From the NCBI RefSeq assembly GCF_016920785.2, contig NW_024609857.1:191717027-191781026 (forward strand): DNA of 64,000 nucleotides. Reading direction: 5' to 3'. Source of the DNA: Ixodes scapularis. Its lineage: Eukaryota; Arthropoda; Arachnida; Ixodida; Ixodidae. Shown here in pieces: positions 20,489 to 31,785 of this stretch; the stretch's first letter is position 1, and every line of letters begins with the position of its first letter. The position numbers and the translations under genes were made by a program. The notes under the pieces were generated by a model. The model ran no database searches and was not told where the DNA came from. It worked only from the letters and a program-made list of their open reading frames with translations.

Positions 20489-20648
20489 TTGCTAACAGTG
20501 TACACTCAATCAACCAGCCTTCATCTGCAACGATTTCCAAAATATTATAATTTTCAACACTTTTCTCTTTTATATTTGAAAAAAGAAAAAACCGGAGACG
20601 ACGGATGAAGAAGGGCACAAACACGAAATGTTTCAAATCTTTCGTTAA

Positions 20649-21201
20649 AGGGGTACTCCGGGGAAATATTTGAGCTGCCTCAATCAGCTATATTATCGAC
20701 TCCCCGGCCTTTACCCTTTCCGGTATGTTATTTAGCATCGCGAAATTCATAAGAGTTATTGTGAAATCGGCAAATGAAAATGATGCGAGAATCAACATTT
20801 AAGTATAGCCGCACTCTTCAGTACCGTGACGTCAGTGGAAGGCAAGCTTGCCAGTCGAGCAAGCAGTCTAAAAAATAGAATATGCCAATCATTCGTTCCG
20901 TGCTGGAGCGCGAGTACTGGAGCAAGCTTCCAAAGCATTTATTTGACACCGTGGAACTGCTTCGAATCAGTTGGGAACGAATTCTACAGCCCAAAGAGGG
21001 AACCCCTGCACTTCCACTGACGTCACTTTTTCGTTGTGGCCGGTAGAAACTTTGAGTTCGAAAAACTAGGTGGAAATTCAATAACTTCGCGACAATTTTT
21101 TTTCACCTATTATTTGGGATACTATTTGAGCATGCTTATTGGCGAGTTTAACAAAATTTCAAGCAAATTGGGGACCACGGAGAAATCGCCGGAGTACACC
21201 T
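20649..21201. mobile_element. TTAA-flanked MITE, family 2
   Basis: AGGGGTACTCCGG at the left faces, inverted, CCGGAGTACACCT at the right; TTAA flanks both sides (20645-20648, 21202-21205). A second palindrome lies inside: GTGACGTCAGTGGAAG (20826) against CTTCCACTGACGTCAC (21013). No coding capacity. Confidence 0.8.
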
Positions 21202-21222
21202 TTAAATGTGTTCCGTCACAGT

Positions 21223-21285
21223 TGTGAGCTGTATGGCCGATCGCGGTGGCAGTGCAATACCCGTCGGTCGGCGGCCCCAGACGGA
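21223..21285 (+). repeat. 60-bp dispersed motif, copy 1 of 3
   Basis: GTGAGCTGTATGGCCGATCG then GGTGGCAGTGCAATACCCGT. Copies 2 and 3 are at about 23800-23862 (GTGTAGCCGATCCCCGGAGG) and 23876-23935 (TACAGCCGATCCCGGAGGCA). All are in the same orientation and non-coding. Confidence 0.6.
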
Positions 21286-21556
21286 TGAAGACGGGAGGAG
21301 AACGTGACGAATCTTGAGCGCTGGCATCGATAGACCCCAGGGAAAGGACGAGAAAAGAGTGACGGAAGGGCGAAAAAAAAGAAAACAGACGCAATTTTAG
21401 GCGTTTTCGTTTTGCCGTGACGAGCTGAAGTTACGCTGGCGCTCGTCAACTTTATCTTTTTTCATACAATTCGTGATCCCGGTGTTTTTCTGCAAAATAA
21501 GCTAGAAAAAAAAATAGTTACAGATTTTAGAGGCGATATTTTGCTGCTTCTTTCTT

Positions 21557-22985
21557 AAAAATAAAAAGCCCCTAAAAAAACTGTTTTTTTTTTTAAATGT
21601 GGTTGGGGCACGCGCGCCAGAAAATTAACTTTACGCGAAAAAAAAAAAGTTTTTAGAGCAAAAATGACGGTGAAAGATATCCTAGTATTTTAAATTCCGC
21701 GTAAAGTCCAAGACGTCACGAGATGGTCATTTGCTCTTTCGACCTCAACGAGGTGGCAATTCACTCTTTCCACCTCAACGTGACCGCCAAGCCGATCCAC
21801 CTCTCCTTCAGGGCCCGAAATGCCGAGAGAGAAAACAAGTGGAAAGGAGGTGACTACCTGCGAAATCGCGTCTATACTTCGTTTCAGCTTCCGTCCGAGC
21901 GCAGCCAAAGGCTGAGGGACGGTTCGCAACTTCGAGAAGAGCATTCCTACGCACCACAAAGTAGTTCACAAAAGTAATTTCTTTTAAAATAACTGCTTTG
22001 TGCGTAAAAAACTGCACAATGTTCCAGATGTGTACTGCCGGGAATGATTTGCAACTAAAGGAATCAAATCTTTGAAGTTTATATTTCTATTAATATATGT
22101 AAATGCATGTGGTTTGGTGAAAACATGTATATCCGCTGGCAACACGGCTGCAGCGCTCGGTTTTTCTGTGTGATTTCGTTCCCGTAATCGCCGAATCATG
22201 TGATTCGCTGCTTTCCTCTCCAAGTCGCTTCAAAACGTCCTTTCGCAAAGGAACCTTTGGGCGTCAGGCGCGAGAAGTCGTGATGAATGTCTACTTTCAA
22301 ATTCAGCAGGAGACTCCGGCCGCGTCGTACCGATGCGTTGTTAACAAGCAAAACGTCCGGGCCACTGCAATTCAGACACGCGGCGAAATCAGGGCACCCC
22401 TTTACCTGCCGATCACATTGAACGCCGAGAAGCTGGTGGAAAGGACTGCGCCTCGAGCCCTGGTATATCCAAACAATACAAGGAAACATCAACGGCCGGG
22501 TCATCGGGGACCTTGCAACGTGTACTTAAAACTCGAAACTATGCCGAACAGGTGGAAAGCTCGGACACAGATGCCAGCGGCCGGCCTACGTACTGACATC
22601 CCCTGTGACTAAGTTTCAGAACGTGAAGGGGCACTTTTTAAACCTGTAGCGGACGATATCGTTGATACACCCGTAGCAGACGAAATACTCGGCGAGCGCG
22701 GGCGGCGCGGCCGACCGGCGGCGCAGCGGAGTGATACAAAAGTGCAGGCGAGATCGCGTGACCTATTGCCGGCATGTGATTGGCTCCGGCCACACGTAGC
22801 TTTGGCTGCGCTCGGACGGAAGCTGAAACGAAGTATAGCGCCATCATACTTGCTCTAAAAGCTTCTTTTTTTTTTTTCGCGTAAAATTAATTTTTTTGGC
22901 ACGCGTGCCCCTACCTAACGTGTTTAAAAAATATATATATATATATATATATCTTTTTTTTTTTTTCAGAGGCTTTTTAAGGCGT
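21557..22985. mobile_element. Foldback-like element with long composite inverted arms
   Basis: Left arm 21557-21668 (AAAAAGCCCCTAAAA, GGGGCACGCGCGCCA, TTTACGCGAAAAAAAAAAAG, TTTTAGAGCAA) is mirrored on the minus strand at 22985-22845. A second block, ATACTTCGTTTCAGCTTCCG plus TCCGAGCGCAGCCAAAG, occurs on the plus strand at 21871-21917 and is mirrored at 22840-22793, so the left arm carries about 190 extra bp. The middle has frames on both strands with no domain. The right arm includes (TA)n at 22929-22952. Confidence 0.65.
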
Positions 22986-23099
22986 TTTAGCGGTTTGGGC
23001 CCATCGGGACCGTCGAGTGGGATCATCGATGTCCGTGTCTGTGCCCCGCCGTTCCGAAGTGGACCGAAGTGCACAACACCTTTCCCCCTAGGATATTAA

Positions 23100-23749
23100 A
23101 GGGGTCATGAAACGCTTTTCCAACTTTTTCCTGTTTGGCTTTCCTCCTCAACTCATAAATCGCCCATTCCACCAAACAGTTAAAGAAGACGAAAAGAAGG
23201 GAGGCCCCTCTCGCTCGGAATCTGGTTTGTGTAGCCGGACAGAGCCATTGTCCCCCTAGAAGATTAGCCGGTCGTTCAAAATTCAGACAAAAGTTGTTTT
23301 CCCCACCCCGTTCATCCCGAAGCTGACAGTGCTGTTGAAGCTACGTGCTCGTTGGGCCAGCCACACTTGCCACGTGAGCGTGGCAAATGTGGCTGCAGAG
23401 AATGAAATCAGGTGATGAAAGGGAGGCGGTTGATTGGTCCGGCAAGCGCGTAGCTTCCAGCACAATGTCAGCTTAGGGGTGAGGGGAATAAGTCAGGTCC
23501 GGTTGCGTGTGACGCCAGTTTGGACCCGATGACGCGCTTTTGGGACCGCGGATGTATCACAGTGAAAAGGCAGAGAGGTTGCGAAGGGGAGGAGGTACGA
23601 AATAGTCCGCTCTGTTTTCAAATTTTCGCACTGAAAGTCGGGCTTTTGACCTTCGACCTTTTTTCTTTTGGTCCACTGAACGATGTGCTATTAGTAAAAT
23701 CCCAATCTAAAATGATTTATCCCAACCCAAAAATCGTTTCATGGGCCCT
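23100..23749. mobile_element. TTAA-flanked MITE, family 3
   Basis: Ends AGGGGTCATGAAACG and (reverse complement) AGGGCCCATGAAACG with TTAA at 23096-23099 and 23750-23753. Inside, a 40-bp motif (AAGCTGACAGTG, AAGCTACGTGCTCGTTGG) at 23308-23350 is repeated inverted at 23440-23476. A related inverted pair occurs at 49884-50078. Confidence 0.82.
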
Positions 23750-23753
23750 TTAA

Positions 23754-24311
23754 CTCTATGGTCGGCGCTTGGGGAGGCAATCTTCCTTCGCAGAGTCGCG
23801 AACTGTGTAGCCGATCCCCGGAGGCATGCAATGGCCGTCGGTCGGCCCTCGAGGATGTGGTCTTCTGTCACAGAGCCGTGAACTCTACAGCCGATCCCGG
23901 AGGCAGTGCAATACCCCTCTGCCTGCGCTGGCGTGAGGGACGAGGCCACATCACCGCTTTAGCGCTACGATATATTTCGTATTCATCCTTCAACATCGTT
24001 CTATTTGCACTTTCTCGAGTGAGTCGAAAAGTGACGGCGCCCGCAGCCAGTGTGTAAACAGCCCCCAATCGCTTCCGGCTGTGAACTAGACGGCGGGTTT
24101 CGCGGGATTTCCGAAATCAAATATAAGAGCTACATTCTGGAAGCATCCACTTATAGCACTGTCAGACTTAATTCACTCTTATAGTAAATTAACGATGAGT
24201 AAATAATTAGGAAATATACGCGGATCGGAAGAGTGCCGGGACCACCCAATAGGTGGCGCGACTGCGTTTGTTGCCAAACAAAAGCTCATCGACGAATTTT
24301 GTCCCCGAAGA
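23754..24311. repeat. 60-bp dispersed motif, copies 2 and 3, in otherwise gene-free DNA
   Basis: Copies at about 23800-23862 and 23876-23935 stand in tandem and match 21223-21285. The frames over 23707-24068 are by-products. No gene. Confidence 0.55.
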
Positions 24312-24315
24312 TTAA

Positions 24316-25093
24316 AGGAGCGGTGCAACGCTGTTCAATTCGGATGTTTTTCACTTTACACGAGCTTATTGGCACCAGTGGGAAACAAGGATACCCGGAC
24401 GCAACGCCACTAGCCAAGAAACTCCTTTGTTGTGGTATAATTTCAAGGACAAAAGCGATCATTTTCATTCAATCTCTCATTTGCAAAATTTGATGACGTA
24501 ACGTGGGAATCTACTGCTAATTTTTTTTTTTTTAAGTATCCCCTTCCCCACAACCTCTTCCCTTCCCTTCTCGTCCAATGTGCCAGCGTCCAAGCCAAGA
24601 GCTACTTGACGCACTCCCCTATTCCCTTTACCCTGTGCTATGGTCAATAAAGCGCTTACAACGAGTACACCCCAATGACGATATTTGAATGCGGTTCATA
24701 GATTGGACCCGAGCATTGCCTGGGCGCTCAATTTGGGCTCGTGATAATTACTAGCTCGAGAAGCATTCGGGTAGTGGCCCGTGTCCAATCGCTGCAACGA
24801 CGACAATAGCCGAGCCATAACAATGTCTGGAACTCAGCGCGTGTCCTGTGCTTTGCCAACCCCAGCGCGTGGCTATGATCAACATTGGCGGCATATAGTC
24901 GGCTCCAGATCACGTGGCCGCTTGTTCTGGCTGCGAGTTGAGAGGGTGAACGCTACTCGTTTTTCTTTAATTTTTTTTCTGGGACTTCTATTGCGTGGGG
25001 TAAAAAACGAACGCGTGTTTTGTAGGTCATTAACGTCAGGGATCCGTTCTAAGCGGTATTTGTGCAAAGTACAAATATTGTTGCATCGCCCCT
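24316..25093. mobile_element. TTAA-flanked MITE family 1, copy 2, with an internal insertion
   Basis: Same family and orientation as 8847-9473: ends AGGAGCGGTGCAACGCTGTT and an inverted AGGGGCGATGCAACAATATT, flanked by TTAA at 24312-24315 and 25094-25097. Long stretches are nearly identical to copy 1, including the 73-codon frame. It is about 150 bp longer because of an insertion at 24512-24667. Confidence 0.88.
24512..24667. mobile_element. 156-bp insertion within the MITE
   Basis: Absent from copy 1 at the same position. It starts with a T13 run and ends shortly after GGTCAATAAAGCGCTTAC. A T run at one edge suggests retroposition in the minus sense, whereas the AATAAA reads on the plus strand, so its class is unclear. 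Confidence 0.6.
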
Positions 25094-25097
25094 TTAA

Positions 25098-25818
25098 ATG
25101 TAACTCGTGTTTCGATCTGCACTTGTATCGATTGCCTGTGTGACTTCTGATTAAATACACGCGTGTTGTGTCTTGAGATTTGGCTTGTTCGGCTTCTTGT
25201 GTATCGTTCTGCAGTGTACATTTACCTCATGTTCAAATATATCTTTCGTTCAAATGATTTTACGATTAAAAATAAATGTGTTCCATTTTATACTTGTGTT
25301 TCATTCAGTTAATTTCGTTGCATCAAAATAAATATGTTGCACTCGATCTATTCCTTTCATTTCACTAGACTCAGCACGTAGACATTGTCACGCCTAAAAC
25401 ATCCGGCCGTGTCGTGTAAACAGCCTACCCGTTTGTTCTTTTACACTGACTCAGAACATTGCTTTACGCTTACAAATCATGGGATCACAGAACCAATTTT
25501 TCGTTCCCACGCGCTTGTTTCATTGAAGTGAATTTATAAGCATCATATTACTTTTCTTCCGGAACTAGCAATTTATGCACTAAACTGGACAGTGTCGCCA
25601 CTTAAGAAAATAAAATAAAATAGCATGCATAATTGGGCTCGATGGAGATCAAAGACAGCCGGGCCCCAAGCCTCAAAAGTAACAAAACAGAAAAAAAAAA
25701 CTCCACAGCGTAACGTGATGAATCCCATATCATCCTGTCTAATTCATCGCTCGCTGGCAAACATAAACTAAAGTCACCCTGTCGCCCACTTTTAGTTTCT
25801 GTTCCACGGTCCCTTTAA
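25098..25818. other. No gene; right end of a TTAA element at 25790-25818
   Basis: CACGGTCCCTTTAA resembles the right terminus of the TTAA-flanked MITEs, but no matching left end is visible, so it is probably truncated. Confidence 0.4.
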
Positions 25819-26705
25819 TCTTTGTGCTGGTTCGAGAATGGAGCCTCCTGGTGAACGCGATGACACCTGATCATGGATTCTGAACCTGCACAATCCAGTT
25901 TAGTACGGAAAGAAAGAACGAAAGAAAATACGACTGCATAATCTTATATTCAAGGTCAGCGCGAAGCGGCGTGTCTTTCGCGGTCATGCATACAATCCTG
26001 TTTTCCCTGCGGCGATGCAGCTGTGATTTCGTCGTGGCGTCTGCTAAACGTATATCCAAGACGGCGACAACCCTGCTTCTGGGGACATGCCGAATTATTC
26101 GTTAAATGCGTAGCATTGATTGGGCCTGTCTTAAAAGATTTTTTGTCCATGGCGTGTACCCTCGATGGCCTCACGATATCACGAGGTACTGTGACGTCAT
26201 TCTAATAGCACTTAAATGCGTAACATTTATAGGTCTTCCGTGACACAACATGACGCCATAACATCATGTGACGATTTGACTCTGGCTGCCACATGACTCG
26301 ATCCGGCGTCACGTCACCTGGTGAAGGGACACCATGATGCCAGGTGGCACAAGCGCGTCAAGTAACATTACAGCGTCATGTGATACTGTGGCGTAACCCA
26401 TATCATCACGAAAAGCATGACAATGGTGCCACATTTCCCGCAAAGTAAGAAGCGCGAAGAGACTTTATACATGCTATGCATTTAGAAAACTTTTAACAAA
26501 TGCCAGAAAAGACGACCGATTTTGTTTTCCAAGCGAAAGTTTGTCTGATTTGGTCAATATAAACGCCACCAATCCCTTCAAAAAGAACAATACTCCTAAT
26601 GAAAAAAAAATTAGTAGTTGTACCAAACAAGGTATACGTCTAATTTTACAGATACAAAAATGAGATTTCGCCCTACTCAGCACTCGGTTCGGGCCAGACT
26701 TGAAA
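25819..26705. other. No gene; GTGACG-rich degenerate tract 26180-26420
   Basis: Repeated ATGACGCC, GTGACGAT and GCGTCACGTCACC-like words form a loose repeat. Nothing coding is recognised. Confidence 0.35.
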
Positions 26706-26800
26706 CTCACCCTTCTTCTAGAAACCAGCTCATACGTTCGACCCCATTCGGCTGTGGAGTCTTCCGCAGGCGAATTGAGACCCTACAGAATCCCGGTGCC
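26706..26800 (+). repeat. LTR relic (R/U5-like)
   Basis: CTAGAAACCAGCTC, CGTTCGACCCC and CGGCTGTGGAGTCTTCCGC follow in the same order as CTGGAAACCAACCTGC, CGTCCGACCCCC and CGGCTGTGGAGCCGTCCGC in the solo LTR at 33294-33350. It is a short shard of the same LTR lineage. Confidence 0.6.
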
Positions 26801-26989
26801 TGTTTAATATTCACTACTATCGCGAAGCTAGTGCCTCAACTATGAAAATTAAATTATCGGATCCTTTCATGACGCCGGCAAATATATCGTCTTTGTCTTT
26901 CTTATGAGATAAATAATTCCTAGACATCACTGAAAGACACACTCATAATAAGTCCAGCATTTAATTCACACGCGTAGATCATCAATTTG

Positions 26990-27341
26990 AAGTCGGAATT
27001 CATTCATGGTGTTACTGCCAGCTTATTGCAGCTCATTCGTCCCCAGAACATCATCCGAGTGGAACCACCTTCCTGACCATTTTGTAAACATACAATCCTT
27101 TGATTTAATCAAAATAATGGAGTGACTGGTTATTTATGTTAATATAATAACCTTTCTGTTTTCTTTGCTCTATAACTTCATACTTGGTTACATTTTTTAA
27201 AATGTTTTTTGTATGTTTTTAGTACCTGCCTTGTGCTGTCTGCATATTCCTGCTATCGTATAATGTTTTCGTATGTCCCACTCCCCTATGTAATGCCTTC
27301 GAGTCTTTAGGGTAATTAAATAATAAATAAATAAATAAACT
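26990..27341 (+). mobile_element. CR1/L2 LINE 3' end
   Basis: From 27054 the frame reads SEWNHLPDHFVNIQSFD, the conserved C-terminus of CR1/L2 reverse transcriptase, stopping at 27123. A 3' UTR with CCCCTATGTAATGCCTTCGA follows, then (AATA)n at 27319-27339. It is 5'-truncated, as usual for LINE copies. Confidence 0.85.
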
Positions 27342-28918
27342 TTCCACGCCTTACTGCTATGCATAATGTTTCAAGGTTGCTCGGCCGCCGTTTGTATACA
27401 ACCTAGTTGGTTGAGTTTAGCTGTAGCCGACCATGTGGTCGCAGTTGGCGTCATTAGAAGTCGCCGCCAGATGAGGGAAAAGGCTAGTTCACACATTTGC
27501 GTCGACCGTGTTGCGCCGATTTCTGTCGTGCAGCACCGCGCCTCCCCATTGGCCCGTGCTCGTACCGTACCTCGCAACCCGCACCCGCATCTTTGCAGTG
27601 AGCTATAACTACAATTTTCAAATATCGCCTTATTTTCGTTACATAACGAAGAGTCTTTTACGTCTATTATACGTACATCTATCTAGCGAAGAAATGAGGG
27701 CATACTTCCCCTCGTCACAGCGCAGGTTGCAGTGAAAATAGGCAATCAAATTCGTAGTGACGCCATACCCGATGCGGCCGTCAACGAAGCGGGCAGTAGC
27801 GGACGCTCATCGCTACATCCAGTCGTTCATTTCATTCAGGGGGTTGCATTTGGCGTTACATCCTCTGTGATGCGCCCAGCGTTCCTCCCGACCTTGCCCT
27901 TTGCCTTTGCCTCGACTGTATCGCCACCTTGCGTCAGAAATCACAATAATATAATCCGAGTACGATGACTCGGCGACGCTTTCGAGTCTGGCATTCGAGC
28001 GGAACGCCCTTGGCAAGTCGAGCGCCTCGCGCGCGCGTCCGAAGCGGATGTTTTTTGCAAGTTGATATCGAGAGCGGATCATCTGGCTCTTTGTTTGCTT
28101 GCTTACGAACGCCCGCAGCAGACGGGGCCTGTTGTTGTCGTGTTGAACGTCGGTTTTCCGGCCTCACAAACGGTCGAAGACACTCGAGACTTCCGTTTTC
28201 GATGCCGCCACAATGGCGTCGTTTTTCCCGCGTCGACGTATCCTTCCCTTTCCCCCTCTCTGCTTACGTCCTGGGAGGCTCGCCCGTGTGAGACACGCCC
28301 TCCCCCCTTTTCCCGTCCTACTACCTCTCCGCGTGGCTCTGTTTTCGCGGAGAAATGTCGGGCACAGCGAGCACCTGCCGCATAACCTGCGGCGGATGCC
28401 GACAAGAAAAAGTGGTTTTCGTTTATAAAATGATCTTGCAAAGTGCCGACTCATGGAAACTGTGCTTATTTTTTTATTTTTATTTTAACTTTTCAGCGTT
28501 GTCGTACGGACAACGCTGGGAGGGTAATGGTGGTGCTTGGCTGTCTCTGTGTTCTGTAAAAGATGAAGATACAATTGTTTTAGAGTGTATACTTTATCCG
28601 GCAACTTGCGTGAATGGATTTTTTTTTTTTCATCTTCCGTACCTAGTTGCTGACGTACGAACTATTTCTGGAGGCACGAGCCAATGCCACCAGTTAAAAA
28701 TGGTGTTGTGAATGTTTAGGAATGTACGAAGTTGTATAGATAGGGTTATTTACGAAAGAGGTAGCTAAACAGTATTCCAGTTGATTTTTAATTCCCCTGG
28801 GACACAGAGGCACGCTGCCCTATGAAAGCAACGATGCAGTTTCCGACGCGTTAATAGTTCTCGGCGCCGTTTCGTATTGGATCTGTGATCGACTGACTGT
28901 GGGATAATGATGGTCCTG
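27342..28918. other. No gene defended; CpG-rich block 27960-28400
   Basis: The block has open frames on both strands. One plus-strand ATG, in GCCGCCACAATGGCG (28213), has a good initiation context, but its 71-residue product (MASFFPRRRILPFPP...) is Pro/Arg-rich with no domain. A CpG-rich promoter is conceivable; nothing else supports a gene. Confidence 0.3.
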
Positions 28919-29687
28919 TGTCGCGACGTTTTGCTCGCGCCAGTGTTTAGTCCAGCTTTACTTAACGTTTTCACCTTCTCCGAGGGTTCGTTTGTCTGCA
29001 CGGCACAGCTCATGTCTTGTACCGGAGAAGATGGGCTCCTGAAAAGAGCGAACGTGAACGTTGTAAACTGACACCTTGTTATAGACTACTCCTTGTTATA
29101 AACTACCGTGTTCGAGATGGTTTGTCCTGTGCATGTCTGATCTCATCTTCTCTTTCTGCGGGTGTCCTTTATGTTATTTATGACTGCTCTTGTAGACTTC
29201 GTTCGGGATGTGTTCTGTCTTGTGTATGCGCTTGTTTTTTGAATGTTCATGTTTGCTTTGGACTCCGAATTTTTCGGTTGGCTCCGGGAAAGCCTTCTGT
29301 GATTGGTTTTCGAGATGGCCCAGAGGGCTGGTAAACCCAATATAAACAGCCGCCAAAGGACCGAGGACGGCAGGGGAAGTCGCCCGAGATAGGAGTGGCG
29401 TCACAAGGGAGGCGGGGGGGGGGGGGGGGGGTAGTTATGGAGTGGCCAACGCGCCGACGCTAGCGAGCTCCAACCAAAGTCATAGCGACCGAGAACAACC
29501 GTTCGCGCGCATCACGAGATCTAAACATCCGTTCGCCCGCTTCGCGCGTAACCTGAGCGCCCCGTACCAGAGGCGCCTTTCTTTTATTTCGTTTTATATT
29601 TAATAAACGAAACGTCAGTCTTCAGCCTGACTCCGGCATGAAAGGTTGTCTATGTGTGCCCTTCGCAAAAGAATGTAAAACAAAACA
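28919..29687 (+). mobile_element. LTR 1 (5' LTR of a deleted Ty3/gypsy element)
   Basis: Starts TGTCGCGACG and ends AAAACA directly before the primer-binding site. The first 430 bp (U3) match LTR 2 and LTR 3 down to CCCAATATAAACAGCC (29335), a TATA-like box. After that box it shares nothing with them. It has a G22 run at 29410-29431 and AATAAA at 29602. The switch at the promoter suggests a chimeric LTR. Confidence 0.8.
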
Positions 29688-29705
29688 TGGTGTCAGAAGT
29701 GGGAT
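29688..29705 (+). promoter_or_regulatory. Retroviral-type primer-binding site
   Basis: TGGTGTCAGAAGTGGGAT begins one base after the LTR's terminal CA. The TGG complements a tRNA's CCA end, where reverse transcription would be primed. The tRNA identity is not assigned. Confidence 0.85.
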
Positions 29706-29764
29706 CACTCCGCGAGTCTACTAATAATTAGTAAAGCGCAGGATCGACTAAAAACGAAGGAACA

Positions 29765-30217
29765 ATGGACAAGCCCTCAACTTCTGTCGACAACGGGGCT
29801 ACCGAACAAACGGTAACGGCAACTTTTCGCATCTCGCCACCCGAAGCCTTCAGTTTTACAACACCTAACGAATGGCCGGCGTGGAAGAAGAGATTCAAGC
29901 GCTTTCACAGTGCACGAGGACTGGCATCTCAACCATCATCACACCAACTCGACGCTCTCATTTACATCATGGGACCACAAGCGGAAGACGTCTTACAGAC
30001 CTTCAAGCTGTCCGACACCGAGGCTCAGGACTTCGACAAAATGATGGAGAACTTCGAACGTTGCTTCACTCCTCGTCGAAACGTGGTGTATGAGAGAGCC
30101 ATGTTCAACACAAGATCGCAACTGGAGACGGAAACCGTCGAGGAGTACCTCACTGCTCTCCATGGATTAGCCACTACGTGCAACTATGGACCACTGAAAT
30201 CAACAAATAAGAAATAA
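29765..30217 (+). pseudogene. gag: Ty3/gypsy Gag, truncated
   Basis: A true ATG in AACAATGG context begins 150 codons. EWPAWKKRFKRF (36-47), LIYIMGPQAEDVLQTF (65-80), VVYERAMFNTRSQ (107-119) and VEEYLTALHGLATTCNYG (125-142) follow the capsid-like pattern of gypsy Gags, which assemble the retroelement particle. The frame stops after YGPLKSTNKK, where related proteins continue to a zinc knuckle, protease and polymerase. What follows (30218-30276) reads AVEVDGSDYTLY, possibly a protease start, so a large internal deletion is likely. The hAT MITE at 30277 interrupts the rest. Confidence 0.85.
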
Positions 30218-30946
30218 GAAATCAACACCGGAAGATTTGTGCTGTGGAGGTCGATGGAAGTGACTATACTCTATGACAGTGGTTCTGAACCATCGATGTT
30301 TCGCGGACCCCTTGTGAATCGGCGGATATAATGGAGGGCCCCATTGATGGTGAGGGGAGGGAAAAGGTATAGGTTAAATATTATAATAATTTAGTAAATT
30401 TATATAACTAAGGGATAGTGTAAAGTAGACCTCAGTTATTGACGTACACACACGAGAAAACTCGCCCGAAATCTGAAACATTTCTTCTCGACCTGATAAA
30501 AGACAATTTTTATTGCCGGGTTGAGTAACTTGGCGGACCCCTAGAATGCCTTCGCGGACCCCAAAGTGTCCGCGGACCCCCATTTGAGAACCACTGCTCT
30601 ATGAAAACATTCTCATTTATCATTTAGAAGTTTGAAAAAAATTTCAAAGCAACGACATGATCCACCGCGGCCTAACAAGTTTCCGAATAACCATCTGCCT
30701 AACCTCGTGAAAATGTTTCCTGTAACCTTGATCTAGTTTCTAGATAGACAGTTTTTGCGGATTCTGTTTAAATTACATGTACGGTCTTGCGTACTTGCGA
30801 TGTCATGTACGTTATAACCGAAGCAGGATTTCCAGCAGCAATTTTACGTTAAAAAAAAAGTGTGCCCACTCATATCAAGATAAAGATTTAAGAATTTAGT
30901 GCGTGTATTTTAACAGTGAGGTCACTATTTTTTCATAATGGGAAGA
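30218..30946 (+). other. Remnant gypsy interior, mostly non-coding
   Basis: Apart from the MITE, the interval has no recognisable pol. GGGAAGA just before LTR 2 (30941-30946) is a weak polypurine-tract candidate. Confidence 0.4.
30277..30596. mobile_element. hAT MITE inside the gypsy remnant
   Basis: Ends CAGTGGTTCTGAACC and (reverse complement) CAGTGGTTCTCAAATGG, a form widely seen in hAT MITEs. Perfect 8-bp duplication CTCTATGA at 30269-30276 and 30597-30604. The body is 320 bp with GCGGACCCC motifs near each end and no coding capacity. It is younger than the gypsy element it splits. Confidence 0.92.
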
Positions 30947-31785
30947 TGTCGCGAAGTTTTTGCTCGCGGGAGTGTTTAGTCTAGCTATACTTTATATTTT
31001 TACCTTCTCCTAGGGTTCGTTCGTCTCCAAGGCACGGCTCATGGCTTCTACCGGAGTCAGTGGGCCCCAGATGGGAGCGAACGTGGCCGTTGTAAACTTA
31101 CACCTGTTTATAGAGCACCGCGTTGGAGATGTTTTGTCCTGTGCATGTCTGCATTTTGGGATCTCATCTTCTCTGTCTGCGGGTGTGCTTTGTGTTCTTT
31201 GTGACTGCTCTTGTGGACTTCGTTCGGGAATTGTACTGTATTGTTTATGCGCTTGTTTTTTTTTAATGTTCATGTTTGCTTTTGGGCTCCGAGCCTTTTG
31301 ATTGGCTCTGGGAAAGCCTTCTGTTATTCGTTGTCGAGTTGGACCCAAAGGGCTGCTAAACCCAATATAAGCAGCCACCAACTCGGCCACTGACCAAGCA
31401 ACACTTCCTTTTAGCTCCTGTGTAAATACCAAGCCCTGGACAACACCCTGACTCTGGAGACCAACGTGCACGTCCGATCCCCTTCAGCTGTGGAGTCTTC
31501 CGCCTGCTAACTCGCAAACTTGGGACCCCTAACGGCTGTGAAAGAGTTACGCTCGCCCGCCTTTGTGTGGATCCTGCCTGTCCAGTTATGCTGTGGTTGG
31601 GGCATCCGCTGAAGGTATGATCAAGGAAGACGGCAGGAAAAGTTTCTTTAGGTTAGAAGTATTCCCCCAAAGTGTAATTTCTCTAGTGCACATGCTAAGA
31701 CTTAACTTTATGTCAGTTGGTTAATAAACCCTTATGTGGACTAATCGAACGAAGACGTGTAAAATCCCTAATTACTACGCGAACA
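30947..31785 (+). mobile_element. LTR 2
   Basis: Starts TGTCGCGAAG. The TATA-like CCCAATATAAGCAGCC is at 31361 and AATAAA at 31723. U3 matches LTR 1 and LTR 3; R/U5 matches only LTR 3 (TTCAGCTGTGGAGTCTTCCG; GGTCAAGG-type GACGGCAGG). The 3' limit is uncertain: GAACA at 31785 ends in CA, but GAAGA at 30942-30946 recurs at 31751-31755, which would place the end at 31750. Confidence 0.7.

Larger units (their letters stand above)
16593..20502. repeat. Candidate 3.9-kb element bounded by TACACTGTTAGCAA inverted ends
   Basis: TACACTGTTAGCAA at 16593-16606 is matched exactly in inverted orientation at 20489-20502. Both ends lead into CGTGT-rich DNA. The ends could belong to one element or to two fragments; no target duplication or transposase is seen. 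The interior includes the duplicated blocks at 17270 and 18225. Confidence 0.3.

Noticed and set aside
28213..28428. ATG in strong initiation context at a CpG-rich block, as a host gene start
   Set aside because: The product is short and Pro/Arg-rich, the opposite strand is equally open, and no splice or domain evidence supports a gene.
30262..30300. YDSGSEP resembling a retropepsin active site
   Set aside because: The residues are encoded by the terminal repeat of the hAT MITE; the 8-bp duplication places the junction just before CAGTGG.
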